DNA of 8,853 nt from Bacteroidia bacterium (GCA_012031955.1 JAAURZ010000068.1:1-8853); one strand, 5' to 3'. Positions 1 through 7,801 are shown, counted from the stretch's first letter. Notes: generated by a model from the sequence alone, not told the origin. Program-made: numbers and translations.

Positions 1-584
1 TCACTTCAGCTATTTTCGACCCGCGCTTCAATGAATTTCGCGGGGTGATCGTGGCGGGCAACCCGGTGTTTATGTTTGCCGGAAGATTTCCGGTAGGTAT
101 TGAATTCTACCAGCAGGAACACCTGGGCCACGAGTTTGAATTTGTGGGCGTGCGCGATCCCTTTTTTATGGCGGATGAGAAAATCCCTTCCGGGAAATTG
201 TTCAAACGAGGTTACTCTATTTCCATCAAACAAAAATTCTACAACCCCATGAAGGCCGGCATGTGGTACTTTGGACATGAGGTACGTTTCACCAACCTCG
301 GCCATTTTGTAAACATTGCAACCATGACGGGCCCCGATAACATATTTACGGTAAGTTCTGTTGAGCAGCGCATAGAATGGGGTGTGCTGCTGGGCTACCG
401 GTTAATGCGGCGCAACAACGCCCGGGGCTTCACGCTCGACGCCTTCGTGTCTGTCGACGTAGGATATCGCGGTTTTGATGCAGACTCGCAGTATGAAGTT
501 TATTTTCAGAACCTGAACCACTCCTCGCTTTCCACGAGCTTTCATTTTGGGCTCAATCTCGGGAATGTGTTTTCATTTAAATGA
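1..584 (+). CDS. Probable outer-membrane beta-barrel-like protein, C-terminal part (5' end outside window)
   Basis: An open frame runs from the left edge (codons in phase with position 3) to a TGA at 582-584, giving about 193 residues. The GTG at 45 is internal: the frame is open upstream of it, so the real start lies outside the window. The protein is rich in alternating hydrophobic/aromatic stretches separated by polar turns (for example YSISIKQKFYNP, GMWYFGHEVRFTNLG and SSLSTSFHFGLNLGNVFSFK), which is typical of transmembrane beta-strands. It ends in an aromatic-containing strand (VFSFK), roughly as beta-barrel proteins do. No catalytic motif is visible. I infer a surface-associated or outer-membrane protein of the kind common in Bacteroidota, but I do not recognise a named family. 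The next gene starts 31 bp downstream on the same strand, so co-transcription is possible. No frame break is seen here. Confidence 0.6.
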   Translation, partial: TSAIFDPRFNEFRGVIVAGNPVFMFAGRFPVGIEFYQQEHLGHEFEFVGVRDPFFMADEKIPSGKLFKRGYSISIKQKFYNPMKAGMWYFGHEVRFTNLGHFVNIATMTGPDNIFTVSSVEQRIEWGVLLGYRLMRRNNARGFTLDAFVSVDVGYRGFDADSQYEVYFQNLNHSSLSTSFHFGLNLGNVFSFK

Positions 585-615
585 ATTGCTCATTGAAGGA
601 TAGACACCTTCTGCT

Positions 616-2187
616 ATGGCTACCATAACCGAAATTGTTCTCTGGCCGGAAGAAGCTTTCGACGAGAACCAATACCCTCGCATTCTCTACACGAAACTCG
701 GACTATCGCCCGACGACGTGACCATACGGCCACTCAAGCGTTCCATCGATGCACGCTCGCGTAAGGTGTGTGTGCGCCTGCAAGTAGAAATACTGCGGGG
801 CACGGAACGTGACAGCGCGCGCCAGATCGTTCGCACATACCACGACATTCGCCGGGCAAGACAAGTGATCGTTGTCGGTTCGGCCGGCCGGACTTTTTGC
901 CGCGTTGCGTTTGATCGAGTTGGGAATTAAACCCATCGTGCTCGAGCGTGGTAAAGACGTACAATCTCGCCGCCGCGACCTTGCCGCTATCAACAAAGAC
1001 GAAATTGTGAATCCCGACTCCAACTACTGCTTCGGCGAAGGCGGCGCGGGCACCTACTCCGACGGCAAACTCTACACGCGCTCCGGTAAGCGCGGCAGCA
1101 TTGTACGCATTCTCGAAACCATGGTGCACCATGGTGCTCATGCCGACATTGCCATCGACGCACATCCGCACATAGGCACCAACAAGCTGCCCAGGCTTGT
1201 AGCGGCATTGCGGCAAACTATCATCGATGCAGGCGGACAAGTGTTGTTCGATACGCGCGTTACCGACATTGTCATGAAGAACAACTTGATCGAAAGCGTG
1301 GTCACTCACAAGGGCGACAAGATGCAAGGAGAAGCTGTGATTCTCGCTACAGGTCATTCGGCCAGGGATATCTTTGATTTGTTGCATCGTCGGCAAGTGC
1401 TCATGCATGCCAAACCATTTGCGTTAGGGGTGCGTGTTGAGCATCAGCAGCAGTTTATCGATCGCGTGCAATACCATTGCGCCATTGACCGTGGGCCGTA
1501 TCTTCCCGCATCGTCGTATGCGCTCGTGCACCAGGCCCAGATGAAAGGGCAGGAGCGTGGTGTTTTTCTTTTTGCATGTGCCCGGGCGGCTTCATCGTAC
1601 CGTCGGCCACGGCGCCGGGCGAAGTGGTTGTAAACGGTATGAGCCCCTCTCGACGCGACTCAACCTACGCCAACTCGGGCATCGTAGTCTCGGTGTCACT
1701 CGACGATTTCGGGGCTGACGATCCGCTCGCCGGCGTGCGCTTTCAGTCGGCCATCGAGCAGCGCGCCTGTGTGTTGGGCGGGGGCACGCAACATGCACCA
1801 GCCCAGAGGTTGGCCGACTTTGTAGAAAACAAAACGTCAGCGTCGCTGCTGGATACATCGTATCAGCCCGGCCTTACGTCGGTGGATATGCGCGACCTAT
1901 TGCCGGCGTATCTGAGCGAGGCGTTGCGTCAGGGCTTTGTCGCATTTGGAAAAAAGATGAAAGGATACCTGACCAACGAAGCGCAGATTGTCGGAGTGGA
2001 AAGCCGCACGTCGTCGCCGGTGCGCATACCACGCCACCCTGACACGCTGCAGCACGTGGAGGTAGCCAACCTCTATCCGTGTGGCGAAGGTGCCGGTTAT
2101 GCCGGTGGTATCGTATCGGCCGCTATCGACGGCGAGCGATGCGCGGAGGCGCTGGCCATGCAACTAGGTGTGACCATCACCCCGTAA
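616..2187 (+). CDS. FAD-dependent NAD(P)-type oxidoreductase, COG2509 family (two frame breaks)
   Basis: This is one gene read in three successive frames: 616 to about 883, about 884 to 1567, then about 1568 to 2187. An N-terminal domain of about 83 residues precedes the dinucleotide-binding strand QVIVVGSG-PAGLFAALRLIE, followed by the acidic end of beta-2 (IVLERGKDV). Family-typical blocks follow: YCFGEGGAGTYSDGKLYTR, FCMCPGGFIVPSATAPGE, VVNGMSPSRR, and the C-terminal flavin-contact block CGEGAGYAGGIVSAAIDGE. The first break is a loss of two bases at about 883, inside the GxGxxG turn. The second is a loss of one T in the run 1563-1567, just before the CMCPGG block. Repairing both gives 524 aa, in line with about 520-540 aa for the family. 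The family is predicted to bind FAD in the cytoplasm; its substrate is not known to me. The ATG at 616 is the natural start, and no good Shine-Dalgarno site is present. Identification is firm and function is open. Confidence 0.85.
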
Positions 2188-2191
2188 AAAG

Positions 2192-2219
2192 AAGAAGCCC
2201 CGATGTTCGGAGCTTCTTT
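2192..2219. terminator. Bidirectional rho-independent-type terminator between convergent genes
   Basis: AAGAAGC (2192-2198) pairs with GCTTCTT (2212-2218). Inside it, CCG (2200-2202) pairs with CGG (2208-2210), with one C/A mismatch and a 5-nt loop, ATGTT. On the minus strand the stem is followed by a C and then five T residues (complement of 2186-2190), a plausible U-tract for the peptidase gene. On the plus strand only a short TTT follows. It lies 4 bp after the stop of the FAD gene and 25 bp from the stop of the convergent peptidase gene, so it can serve both. Confidence 0.65.
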
Positions 2220-2243
2220 CAGATGATCTATGCCAGCATGTGC

Positions 2244-4152
2244 TTACGGCTCAAGCCAGGCCTCGCGAAGGGTAAGCTGTTCCGGGGTTGCATTCTCGGC
2301 AAACTTGAGCAGGTGCTTGCGTGTCAATTCGACCTTCTTCACAGGCGCCGAAAGTTCTACTTCCTTCATCTCGCCCGCTTCGTTCTTGCGCAGCACAGTG
2401 TATGATAGCGTACCACCTTCCGCCAAACCGGACTGCTGGCGATAGATGAATGCGCCAAGCTGGGGGGCCGAGATCGGGAATTGACTCGCCATTGATTTTA
2501 ATAAGCACGTCGCCGGTTTGAAAACCAATGGGCGGTACCCATCGCATTCAGGTGGTCGGCGTTGGAAATATATAAATGTGGTTTGTCTTCCACCTGGGTA
2601 ACGCCCACATTTTCCTGGCTGATGCCGAGGCTGAAGTCTTCGTATTTCTCTTCTTTCTTGTATTCGACGCCCACCAGTGCAAGTGTCTCTTCCAGAGGCA
2701 GGGGCGATCCGCCTTGCACATACTTGGTGAAGAATTCGCCGACTTGTGGGTAGGTCATTTTCGTGATGATGTCGAAAAGTTCGTCGTCTTTAAACGCCTT
2801 GGTTTTGCCGAATTTTTTCGACAAGTCCATCATCATATTCGGCGTGCCATACTTGCCGCCCGAAAGCTGACGTAGTTTGATGTCGAGGCAAAGTCCTATC
2901 AGCGCACCCTTCATATACACGTTGTAATACATGTCGTGGTATTTGTCAAGCGTATATTTGCTAAGGTCTGTAAAAGGAACATCGTCGGGGAACTGATCGG
3001 CTGTGATCATTTTCTCACGCATCACCTGGAGGTATTCCTCAGGCGTTATCAGTTTGTATCGTACCTGAACGCTTCCCGCAAAGTATTCCGTCATCCCCTC
3101 GTACATCCACAGGTGTTGCGACATTTTGGGATCATTAAAATCGAAATGACCGATCTCTTCAGAATGAACAGTAAGGGGTGTTACTATGTGGAAGAACTCG
3201 TGCGCGGCAAAGTCGCGAAGCTGTTGGTTCATTTGCTCAATCGTCATCTCGGGCATGAAGTATATGGAGGAGTACGAGTGTTCCAACGCGCCATAGCTCT
3301 GAATGGGCTGCGTGGTGAAATAAAAGATGAACGCATATTTGTTCACCGGAAGTTGGCCGCCCAGGAACTGGGCTTGCGCCTGCAACACTTCGCGAATGCT
3401 CGCGGCAATTTCCTGCGCGGTGATCTTGTTATTGGGCGAGTACGATCCGACCAGTACCTCGGCGTTGGCCACCTTTATTACAGCCGTGTCGGCCTTGGCA
3501 TACATTAGCGGAGAGTCGACCAGTTGGTCATAATCGGCGGTCTTATATGTGTCTACTTTCCTGGCGTTGTCTGTGGATTTTTTTCCAGCTTCAGGGTGGA
3601 AACAGGCGCATTCGTTTGTTCGGCGATCAAACCCGTCGCCCCGTAAAATCCTTCGGGTTTTATCACATTAAACACAAAGGGACTTCTTTTCATGCCGTCG
3701 AAATAGCCGAAGAACCCTGCCGCGTTGATGAGGAAGTTCTTGCCCTCTTCAATGTTGGTGCCCGCGGGCCAGAATATTTCTTCACCTTCAATCTTGGTGT
3801 CGAACGAGTCTTCGATCCAGTACCGAATTTTGGTAACCTGATTGGCGTTTTTGATAACCCAGCTGTTCACGTCCTTCTTTTCTACCGGCAGCGGTTTTCC
3901 TTTTTTGTTGAGCGCTTCAAACTTCGACACGAACCTGCCATAGTCTTCAATCGCATAGGTACCGGGTATGATTTTGGGGAGATAAAAAGTGATTTCGGTT
4001 GAACTTATGGGTGGGGGTGTAAGTTCTACATACACCTTGTCGTCCACCACGTTGGTGAGATCAACCGTGTACTGGTACGCGTCTTTGCTCTGTGCAAAAG
4101 CGGCCGATGCGACGACCAACACGGTAAATAATGGGAAAAATACTTTACGCAT
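2244..4152 (-). CDS. Secreted M61-family (glycyl aminopeptidase-like) metallopeptidase with C-terminal PDZ domain (three frame breaks)
   Basis: Start chosen at ATG 4152, which opens a clear signal peptide (MRKVFFPLFTVLVVASAAFAQ); the TTG seven codons upstream is less likely. An N-terminal beta-rich domain (DAYQYTVDLTNVVDDKVYVE onward, with a PGTYAIEDYGRF block) precedes the zinc peptidase core. HEFFH is encoded at 3188-3202, followed by LWMYEGMTEYFAG, which probably supplies the glutamate ligand, the pattern of M61 peptidases. A PDZ-like segment (GFQTGDVLIKINGES) and a C-terminal tail close the protein. Three frame breaks occur: one base lost in the T7 run 3578-3584 (A run on the coding strand), a +1 or -2 change near 2536-2545, and a +1 change in the G6 run 2462-2467. 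Repaired length is about 635 aa, usual for the family. It is probably periplasmic or exported and trims peptides. It is convergent with the FAD gene and divergent from the CoA-binding gene. Confidence 0.87.
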
Positions 4153-4173
4153 AAGAATATAAATTTTCGCCAA

Positions 4174-4190
4174 GTTAAACTTATTTTAAC
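4174..4190. repeat. Perfect inverted repeat in divergent promoter region
   Basis: GTTAAA (4174-4179) and TTTAAC (4185-4190) are exact reverse complements around a 5-nt centre, CTTAT. The element sits in the 87-bp gap between the divergent peptidase (start 4152) and CoA-binding (start 4240) genes. Its position would suit an operator or promoter element for either gene. It is short and AT-rich, so chance occurrence is quite possible. Confidence 0.3.
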
Positions 4191-4239
4191 AACGCAGGCA
4201 TTTTTTTGATGTGCCTCGCTGGCAATTACCTTAAGTAAC

Positions 4240-4605
4240 GTGAAGAAAACTGTGATAGTGGGCGCCACGCCTAATCCATCGAGGTACGCTTACCTGGCGG
4301 CGCACATGTTAAAAGAGTACGGCCACGAAATTGTGCCGCTGGGCATCAAGCAGGCATCGGTGGCTGGCGAGACAATTATCAACATTCGCGACAAGCCCGC
4401 GGTGGAGGCTGTAGACACAATCACACTTTACATAGGGCCGCAACGCCAACCCGAATGGTATTCGTATTTGCTCGCGATGAAGCCAAAGCGAATTATATTT
4501 AATCCAGGTACGGAGAATGCCGATTTTATGCAACGAGCGGAAGACCAGGGAGTGGAAGTGCTGGAAGCCTGCACACTGGTACTATTGCGTTCGCGGCAGT
4601 ACTGA
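4240..4605 (+). CDS. CoA-binding domain protein (YccU/CoA_binding_2-like)
   Basis: This is a 121-residue single-domain Rossmann protein with an intact frame. The start is a GTG at 4240 (MKKTVIVGAT); it is needed because the next in-frame starts would remove the first beta-strand. The nucleotide-binding turn is VIVGATPNPSRYAYLAAHML (residues 5-24), followed by a second strand and turn (HEIVPLGIK) and by IIFNPGTEN (residues 84-92), the loop characteristic of CoA_binding_2 proteins. Length matches the 120-140 aa usual for the family. These proteins resemble the CoA-binding domain of succinyl-CoA synthetase alpha but lack the catalytic domain, and their physiological role is not established. It is predicted cytosolic, having no signal peptide. 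It is divergent from the peptidase and convergent with the NTF2-like gene, whose stop lies 3 bp away. Confidence 0.87.
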   Translation: MKKTVIVGATPNPSRYAYLAAHMLKEYGHEIVPLGIKQASVAGETIINIRDKPAVEAVDTITLYIGPQRQPEWYSYLLAMKPKRIIFNPGTENADFMQRAEDQGVEVLEACTLVLLRSRQY

Positions 4606-4615
4606 TCGCTACTGC
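4596..4615. terminator. Hairpin spanning the stop codons of two convergent genes
   Basis: GCAGTA (4596-4601) and TACTGC (4610-4615) are perfect complements around an 8-nt loop. The left arm holds the last bases of the CoA-binding gene, whose TGA at 4603-4605 falls in the loop. The right arm holds most of the stop codon of the opposing gene (TAG, complement of 4609-4611). There is no T-tract, so a standard intrinsic terminator is not supported. It may be a weak shared 3'-end structure or a coincidence of similar gene ends. Confidence 0.35.
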
Positions 4616-5106
4616 GGTATGTTCTTCTCCTTCTGCATGGCGATCACGCTTACACAAACAATCTTCCACTGTCCGTTTTCTTTTTCGAGCACACGTACTT
4701 CGGCCTGTTCCGGCCGCCTTATGTCGTCTTTTACTAGCTGTGTAAACCGCACGTAGGCGCCGCTGCCGTAGATGCGGAACTCAAGCCAGTTGCGGTCGAT
4801 TTTCGCGGTCGATGGCTTGGCGGTTTTAAAGTATTCGGCGAAGCCGGCGTGAATCTGGTCCCAGCCTGTGAATGAGTTTACGTCTGTGGTGTCGGCAAAG
4901 GACCAGAATGCATAGGGCGCATGAACCCAGTGGTTTTTCCACGTGTCATAGTCGATCTCAAAAAATGCCTTTGTCTCTCTTTCAATCACCGATTTGATCG
5001 CTTCAATTTCTTTCGGAGAAGGCGCATTCTTGGTCTGCTTTTGAGCAGCTAAACAGAAGGGCAGAATCAGCAAAAAAACGGTCAGGGTACGGATGTATTT
5101 CTTCAT
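4609..5106 (-). CDS. Secreted NTF2/SnoaL-like (DUF4440-type) protein
   Basis: The gene encodes 165 residues when started at ATG 5106, which begins a standard signal peptide (MKKYIRTLTVFLLILPFCLAAQ). The longer open frame to 5238 adds 44 residues before that signal sequence and is rejected. The mature part reads as one cone-shaped NTF2-like domain. An opening helix (SPKEIEAIKSVIERETKAFF) leads to an aromatic helix and loop (YDTWKNHWVHAPYAFWS), a GWDQIHAGFAEYF helix, and then paired strands (IDRNWLEFRIYGSGAYVRFTQ and AEVRVLEKENGQWKIVCVSV). This order matches SnoaL-like/DUF4440 domains, which bind small ligands or act as small lyases/isomerases; many have no known substrate. No catalytic residue can be assigned with confidence. 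It is probably exported to the periplasm and appears monocistronic. Confidence 0.75.
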   Translation of the reverse strand: MKKYIRTLTVFLLILPFCLAAQKQTKNAPSPKEIEAIKSVIERETKAFFEIDYDTWKNHWVHAPYAFWSFADTTDVNSFTGWDQIHAGFAEYFKTAKPSTAKIDRNWLEFRIYGSGAYVRFTQLVKDDIRRPEQAEVRVLEKENGQWKIVCVSVIAMQKEKNIPQ

Positions 5107-5163
5107 GGCCTTTTGATTTTGGGTGGTAATTAAATTTAGCCAAAATCGTGGTAGATACCTACT

Positions 5164-5177
5164 TTCAATCGATTGAA
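5164..5177. repeat. 14-bp perfect palindrome upstream of the NTF2-like gene
   Basis: TTCAATCGATTGAA is self-complementary over all 14 bases. It lies 57 bp upstream of the start of the minus-strand gene at 5106, a sensible position for a dimeric regulator site. No regulator gene is present in the window. Confidence 0.4.
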
Positions 5178-5195
5178 TTTCCGAGCCCGGGGAGA

Positions 5196-5209
5196 TGTCG
5201 CAAGCGACA
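5196..5209. repeat. Short inverted repeat TGTCGC-AA-GCGACA
   Basis: Two 6-base arms are exact complements with a 2-nt centre. As RNA the loop would be too tight without opening the last pair, so a DNA-level protein site is as likely as a hairpin. The second arm overlaps the first copy of the ACACACGG repeat (5207-5214). Confidence 0.3.
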
Positions 5210-5441
5210 CACGGAAGCGCTGATATTTTGAAAGTCACACACGGTTGTTCATCGCCGACTCAATAATCGGCCCTTCCAATTCGGCTGATCGCGAAAAATT
5301 AATTTACAGGCGTATGAAATACCCCATCCGTTGTGTAGAGTCAAAGAAATAAGTCGCACCACGGTATTTGTTTGAGTCCATGTCGAGACAATTATTAACA
5401 TCAATAAATAACTCCTATTTTCAGGAAACAATACACATGCC

Positions 5442-6377
5442 ATGATGGACATAGACCGATACATACCTTTTGACAAATATGTGGTCAAACCTGGAAGCAA
5501 GTTGAAGCTCACGCGGTTCGACACGGGTTATAATGGGAAGCAGCTTGACAAGGAGGAGGCTCAAAAAATGCTGGAGTTGGGCAGGAAGCGCCTTGCGGAA
5601 ACGCAGGATAAGCTTTATGCACACAACCACTACAGCATACTCATTATACTGCAGGCGATGGATGCCGCTGGAAAAGACGGCGCCGTCAAACACATTATGT
5701 CCGGGTTCAATCCGCTTGGTGTGAAAGTGTACAGTTTCAAAGCGCCCACCTCGCACGAACTGGACCATGACTTTTTCTGGAGACACTCGGTGGCCCTGCC
5801 CGCACGAGGCGAAATCGCCATCCATAACCGGTCTCACTACGAGAACGTACTTGTTACGCGTGTTCATCCGGAGTACATACTCAATGAGCGAATTCCCGGT
5901 ATCGATTCGGTTGACAAGATCGACGATAGTTTCTGGGAAAACAGGTTCAAGCAGATTGTGCGGTACGAAAGAAACCTGATCGCCAACGGCACCGTGGTGT
6001 TGAAATTCTTTCTCCATCTGTCGAAAGACGAACAGAAGAAACGGTTTCTGGAACGCATCGACGACCCCAGCAAAAACTGGAAATTCTCGTTTGCCGACTT
6101 GAAGGAACGTGGCCACTGGGACGCATATCAGCAATGCTACGAGCAAGCCCTTTCAGCTACTTCAAAAAAATCGGCACCCTGGTACATCATACCGGCCGAC
6201 GACAAGTGGTACGCCAGGCTCGCCATCGCGGCGGCGATTTACAAGAAGTTCAAGGAACTCAAAATATCGTACCCCAAGGTAAACGAGGTGCAGCGGACAG
6301 AGCTTCAGAAGGCGAAACGCCAACTGATGCAAGAACCTGCCGGGAAGCGAACGCTTTCGCGGAAAAAGAAGAAGTGA
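5442..6377 (+). CDS. PPK2-family polyphosphate:nucleotide phosphotransferase
   Basis: The gene encodes 311 residues with an intact frame. The Walker A P-loop is MDAAGKDG (residues 73-80), in the context ILQAMDAAGKDGAVKHIMSG. Next come FKAPTSHELDHDFFWRH (99-115) and the Walker B-like region GEIAIHNRSHYENVLVTRVH (123-142). The lid region with basic residues is DDPSKNWKFSFADLKERGHW (207-226), and WYIIPADDKWYARLAIA (247-263) closes the core. These are the hallmarks of one-domain PPK2 enzymes of the TIGR03709-like branch, which move phosphate between polyphosphate and nucleoside mono- or diphosphates in the cytosol. The basic C-terminus ends in RKKKK. Length is normal. ATG 5442 is followed directly by a second ATG at 5445, and either could be used; no good Shine-Dalgarno site is seen. 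Substrate preference (AMP or ADP, direction) cannot be read from the sequence. Confidence 0.92.
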   Translation: MMDIDRYIPFDKYVVKPGSKLKLTRFDTGYNGKQLDKEEAQKMLELGRKRLAETQDKLYAHNHYSILIILQAMDAAGKDGAVKHIMSGFNPLGVKVYSFKAPTSHELDHDFFWRHSVALPARGEIAIHNRSHYENVLVTRVHPEYILNERIPGIDSVDKIDDSFWENRFKQIVRYERNLIANGTVVLKFFLHLSKDEQKKRFLERIDDPSKNWKFSFADLKERGHWDAYQQCYEQALSATSKKSAPWYIIPADDKWYARLAIAAAIYKKFKELKISYPKVNEVQRTELQKAKRQLMQEPAGKRTLSRKKKK

Positions 6378-7781
6378 TCAGTTGTCTTCAATGACCTGAC
6401 GGAGCGTGTTCAAATGCACGATGGTGCCGCGCGACCTGTATTGCCTGGCCACCTCGATGATCGATTCATTGTCTTCCCACGGGTTGGCGGCCAGCACCAG
6501 TATTTTCAGGTGCTCAAAGTCTGCGAACGACTCAGGCAATTTGTGAAAACCGTTGTACGAAATATCGAGGCGCTCGAGATTAGGAAGTTCCAGTATTGCG
6601 CTCGGAAACGAGACAAACTCATTGTTGTTGAACCGGAGCACGCGCAGGTTTTTCAGATTGGCGATATTGTCGGGCAGGTAGCTTAATTTGTTGTGATGAC
6701 ACATACAACTCCCGCAGCGATTGCATGTTGCCGATGGACTCGGGCAGTGCAGCAAGTTTGTTGTTGGAGATGTAGAGTATTTGCAGGTTGGTAAGCCGTG
6801 TAATGTTGTCGGGAATGTGTTCGATCTGGTTGAAGTAAAGATCGATTTCCCGCAGCGCTTTCAAGCTGAAATAACTTCCGGAATAAATCGAAGTTTGTTT
6901 TCGTACAACGATAGTTCTTCAAGCTTGTGCAGCCCGGCTATGCCTTCTTCCACGCCTTCGATTTGGTTGAATTGCATGTTTAGCTTGCGCAATTCCGGCA
7001 GTTTGCTGAATTCGCCCGGCAGTATTCTTACCTTGTTGTGCCGCATCGCCAGTACCTCCAGCTTTTTCCTGCCGCGGATTTTGAGCCCGTCGAGGGTGAG
7101 GTCATTTTCACTTAGCGAAAGGCGTTTGAGTCGCCTGGGTATGTTGGGAAAGTAAGACAACAAATTTCTGGAAAGGTCAAGCGAGTCCAGGCGGCGCAGC
7201 CTGGTGTAGCGGGAGGGAAGTTTGCCGGGTTGGTCGCCGCGGATGGTCAGGAACCTGATGTGTTTATTTCTGCTCAGTTTGAATTGTTTCGACGCGTGAT
7301 TGTTCATTATCCGCACCTGCGTCAGTTTTCTGAGTTTCCTGAGTTCGCCAGGCAGCCGCGTGAGGCGGGTATTTACAAACTCAATGGACTCAAGGCCGGC
7401 ACAACTGGTCACTATCGCAGGCAACTCGCCATCGCTTATGTTTTCAACACTCAGCCGTGTTACTTGTGCAGGAGCTATGCGACCGCTAACGAGGTCGTCG
7501 AGGCTGGTGTAGTCGCGGCTTGGTTCGTAAACATACCGGTAGCCGACCATGCTCGTTTGCCTGCGCTTCATTTGCAGTTGCATCAGGCTGTCCAAATTGG
7601 AGCCGCTTCTTTGCTCCGGCTTCTGGCTGAACAGGTCGCTAATCAACTTTTGCGTAGTAAAGTAGTCGGCGGAATCCTTACTGGTGCGAAACACGGGCAC
7701 CTGGTTTTGAGCGCCCGCAGCGAGGCAGGTACAAGACCAGATGGCGATTCCAACAAGTGTAGTACGAATGGCTGACATCAT
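6378..7781 (-). CDS. Secreted leucine-rich-repeat protein (two frame breaks)
   Basis: One gene is split over three frames. It starts at ATG 7781 (a second ATG follows directly) with a signal peptide ending near CLAAGAQ, then a region of about 80 residues without clear repeats. About 14-15 leucine-rich repeats of roughly 23 residues run from about residue 107 to near the C-terminus, for example LEVLAMRHNKVRILPGEF, LQILYISNNKLAALPESIG and LERLDISYNGFHKLPESF. The first break is a missing base near 6864-6867, between FIPEVIS and LKALREIDL. The second is an extra base at about 6696; removing it turns VSSQQIKL into VSHNKLS and restores an exact 23-residue repeat. The repairs cancel, giving 467 aa. 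LRR solenoids bind proteins or glycans; the partner is unknown. The protein is probably periplasmic or surface-exposed, and no enzymatic domain is visible. It is convergent with PPK2 (zero gap) and divergent from gyrB. Confidence 0.87.
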
Positions 7782-7801
7782 AATAACTAAATTTTTAGGT
7801 G

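Larger units (their letters stand above)
5107..5441. other. Intergenic region between divergent NTF2-like and PPK2 genes
   Basis: These 335 bp hold no convincing gene. They contain a 14-bp perfect palindrome TTCAATCGATTGAA (5164-5177), a tight inverted repeat TGTCGC-AA-GCGACA (5196-5209), the octamer ACACACGG twice 30 bp apart (5207-5214 and 5237-5244), and GCCGA/TCGGC arms (5254-5258 and 5267-5271). The right half (5285-5441) is AT-rich and presumably carries the PPK2 promoter, although I find no exact TAnnTTTG box there. The only open frame (5249-5524, minus) runs into the PPK2 gene and has no family features. Confidence 0.6.

Noticed and set aside
734..1408. 224-codon open frame antisense to the FAD enzyme
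   Set aside because: It is a shadow of the conserved plus-strand gene. Its composition is irregular with many His and Cys, and no family features are visible.
1563..1575. Programmed ribosomal frameshift at the T-run in the FAD gene
   Set aside because: No family member is known to me to need one, there is no downstream stimulatory structure that I can see, and similar breaks in three other genes favour sequence error.
616..2187. Novel multi-gene defence or biosynthetic system in the window
   Set aside because: The genes alternate in strand, belong to common housekeeping or accessory families, and share no operon; nothing in the sequence links them.
2936..3508. 190-codon open frame antisense to the M61 peptidase
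   Set aside because: It lies opposite the zinc-site region of a conserved gene and shows no domain of its own.
4150..4173. Upstream TTG start for the M61 gene at 4173
   Set aside because: It would put seven extra residues before a textbook signal peptide that begins at ATG 4152.
5249..5524. 91-codon minus-strand open frame in the intergenic gap
   Set aside because: About a third of it lies inside the PPK2 gene on the other strand. It has no motif, no signal sequence and no supporting promoter.
5421..6146. 241-codon open frame antisense to PPK2
   Set aside because: It lies opposite a strongly conserved enzyme gene, has no recognisable domain, and is a by-product of that gene's codon usage.
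7230..7775. 181-codon open frame antisense to the LRR gene
   Set aside because: It is a mirror of the conserved signal peptide and repeat region on the other strand; no start context or motif supports it.
6378..7781. Three separate small LRR genes
   Set aside because: The pieces join into an unbroken 23-residue repeat register once one base is added and one removed. The second and third pieces lack signal peptides and proper starts.
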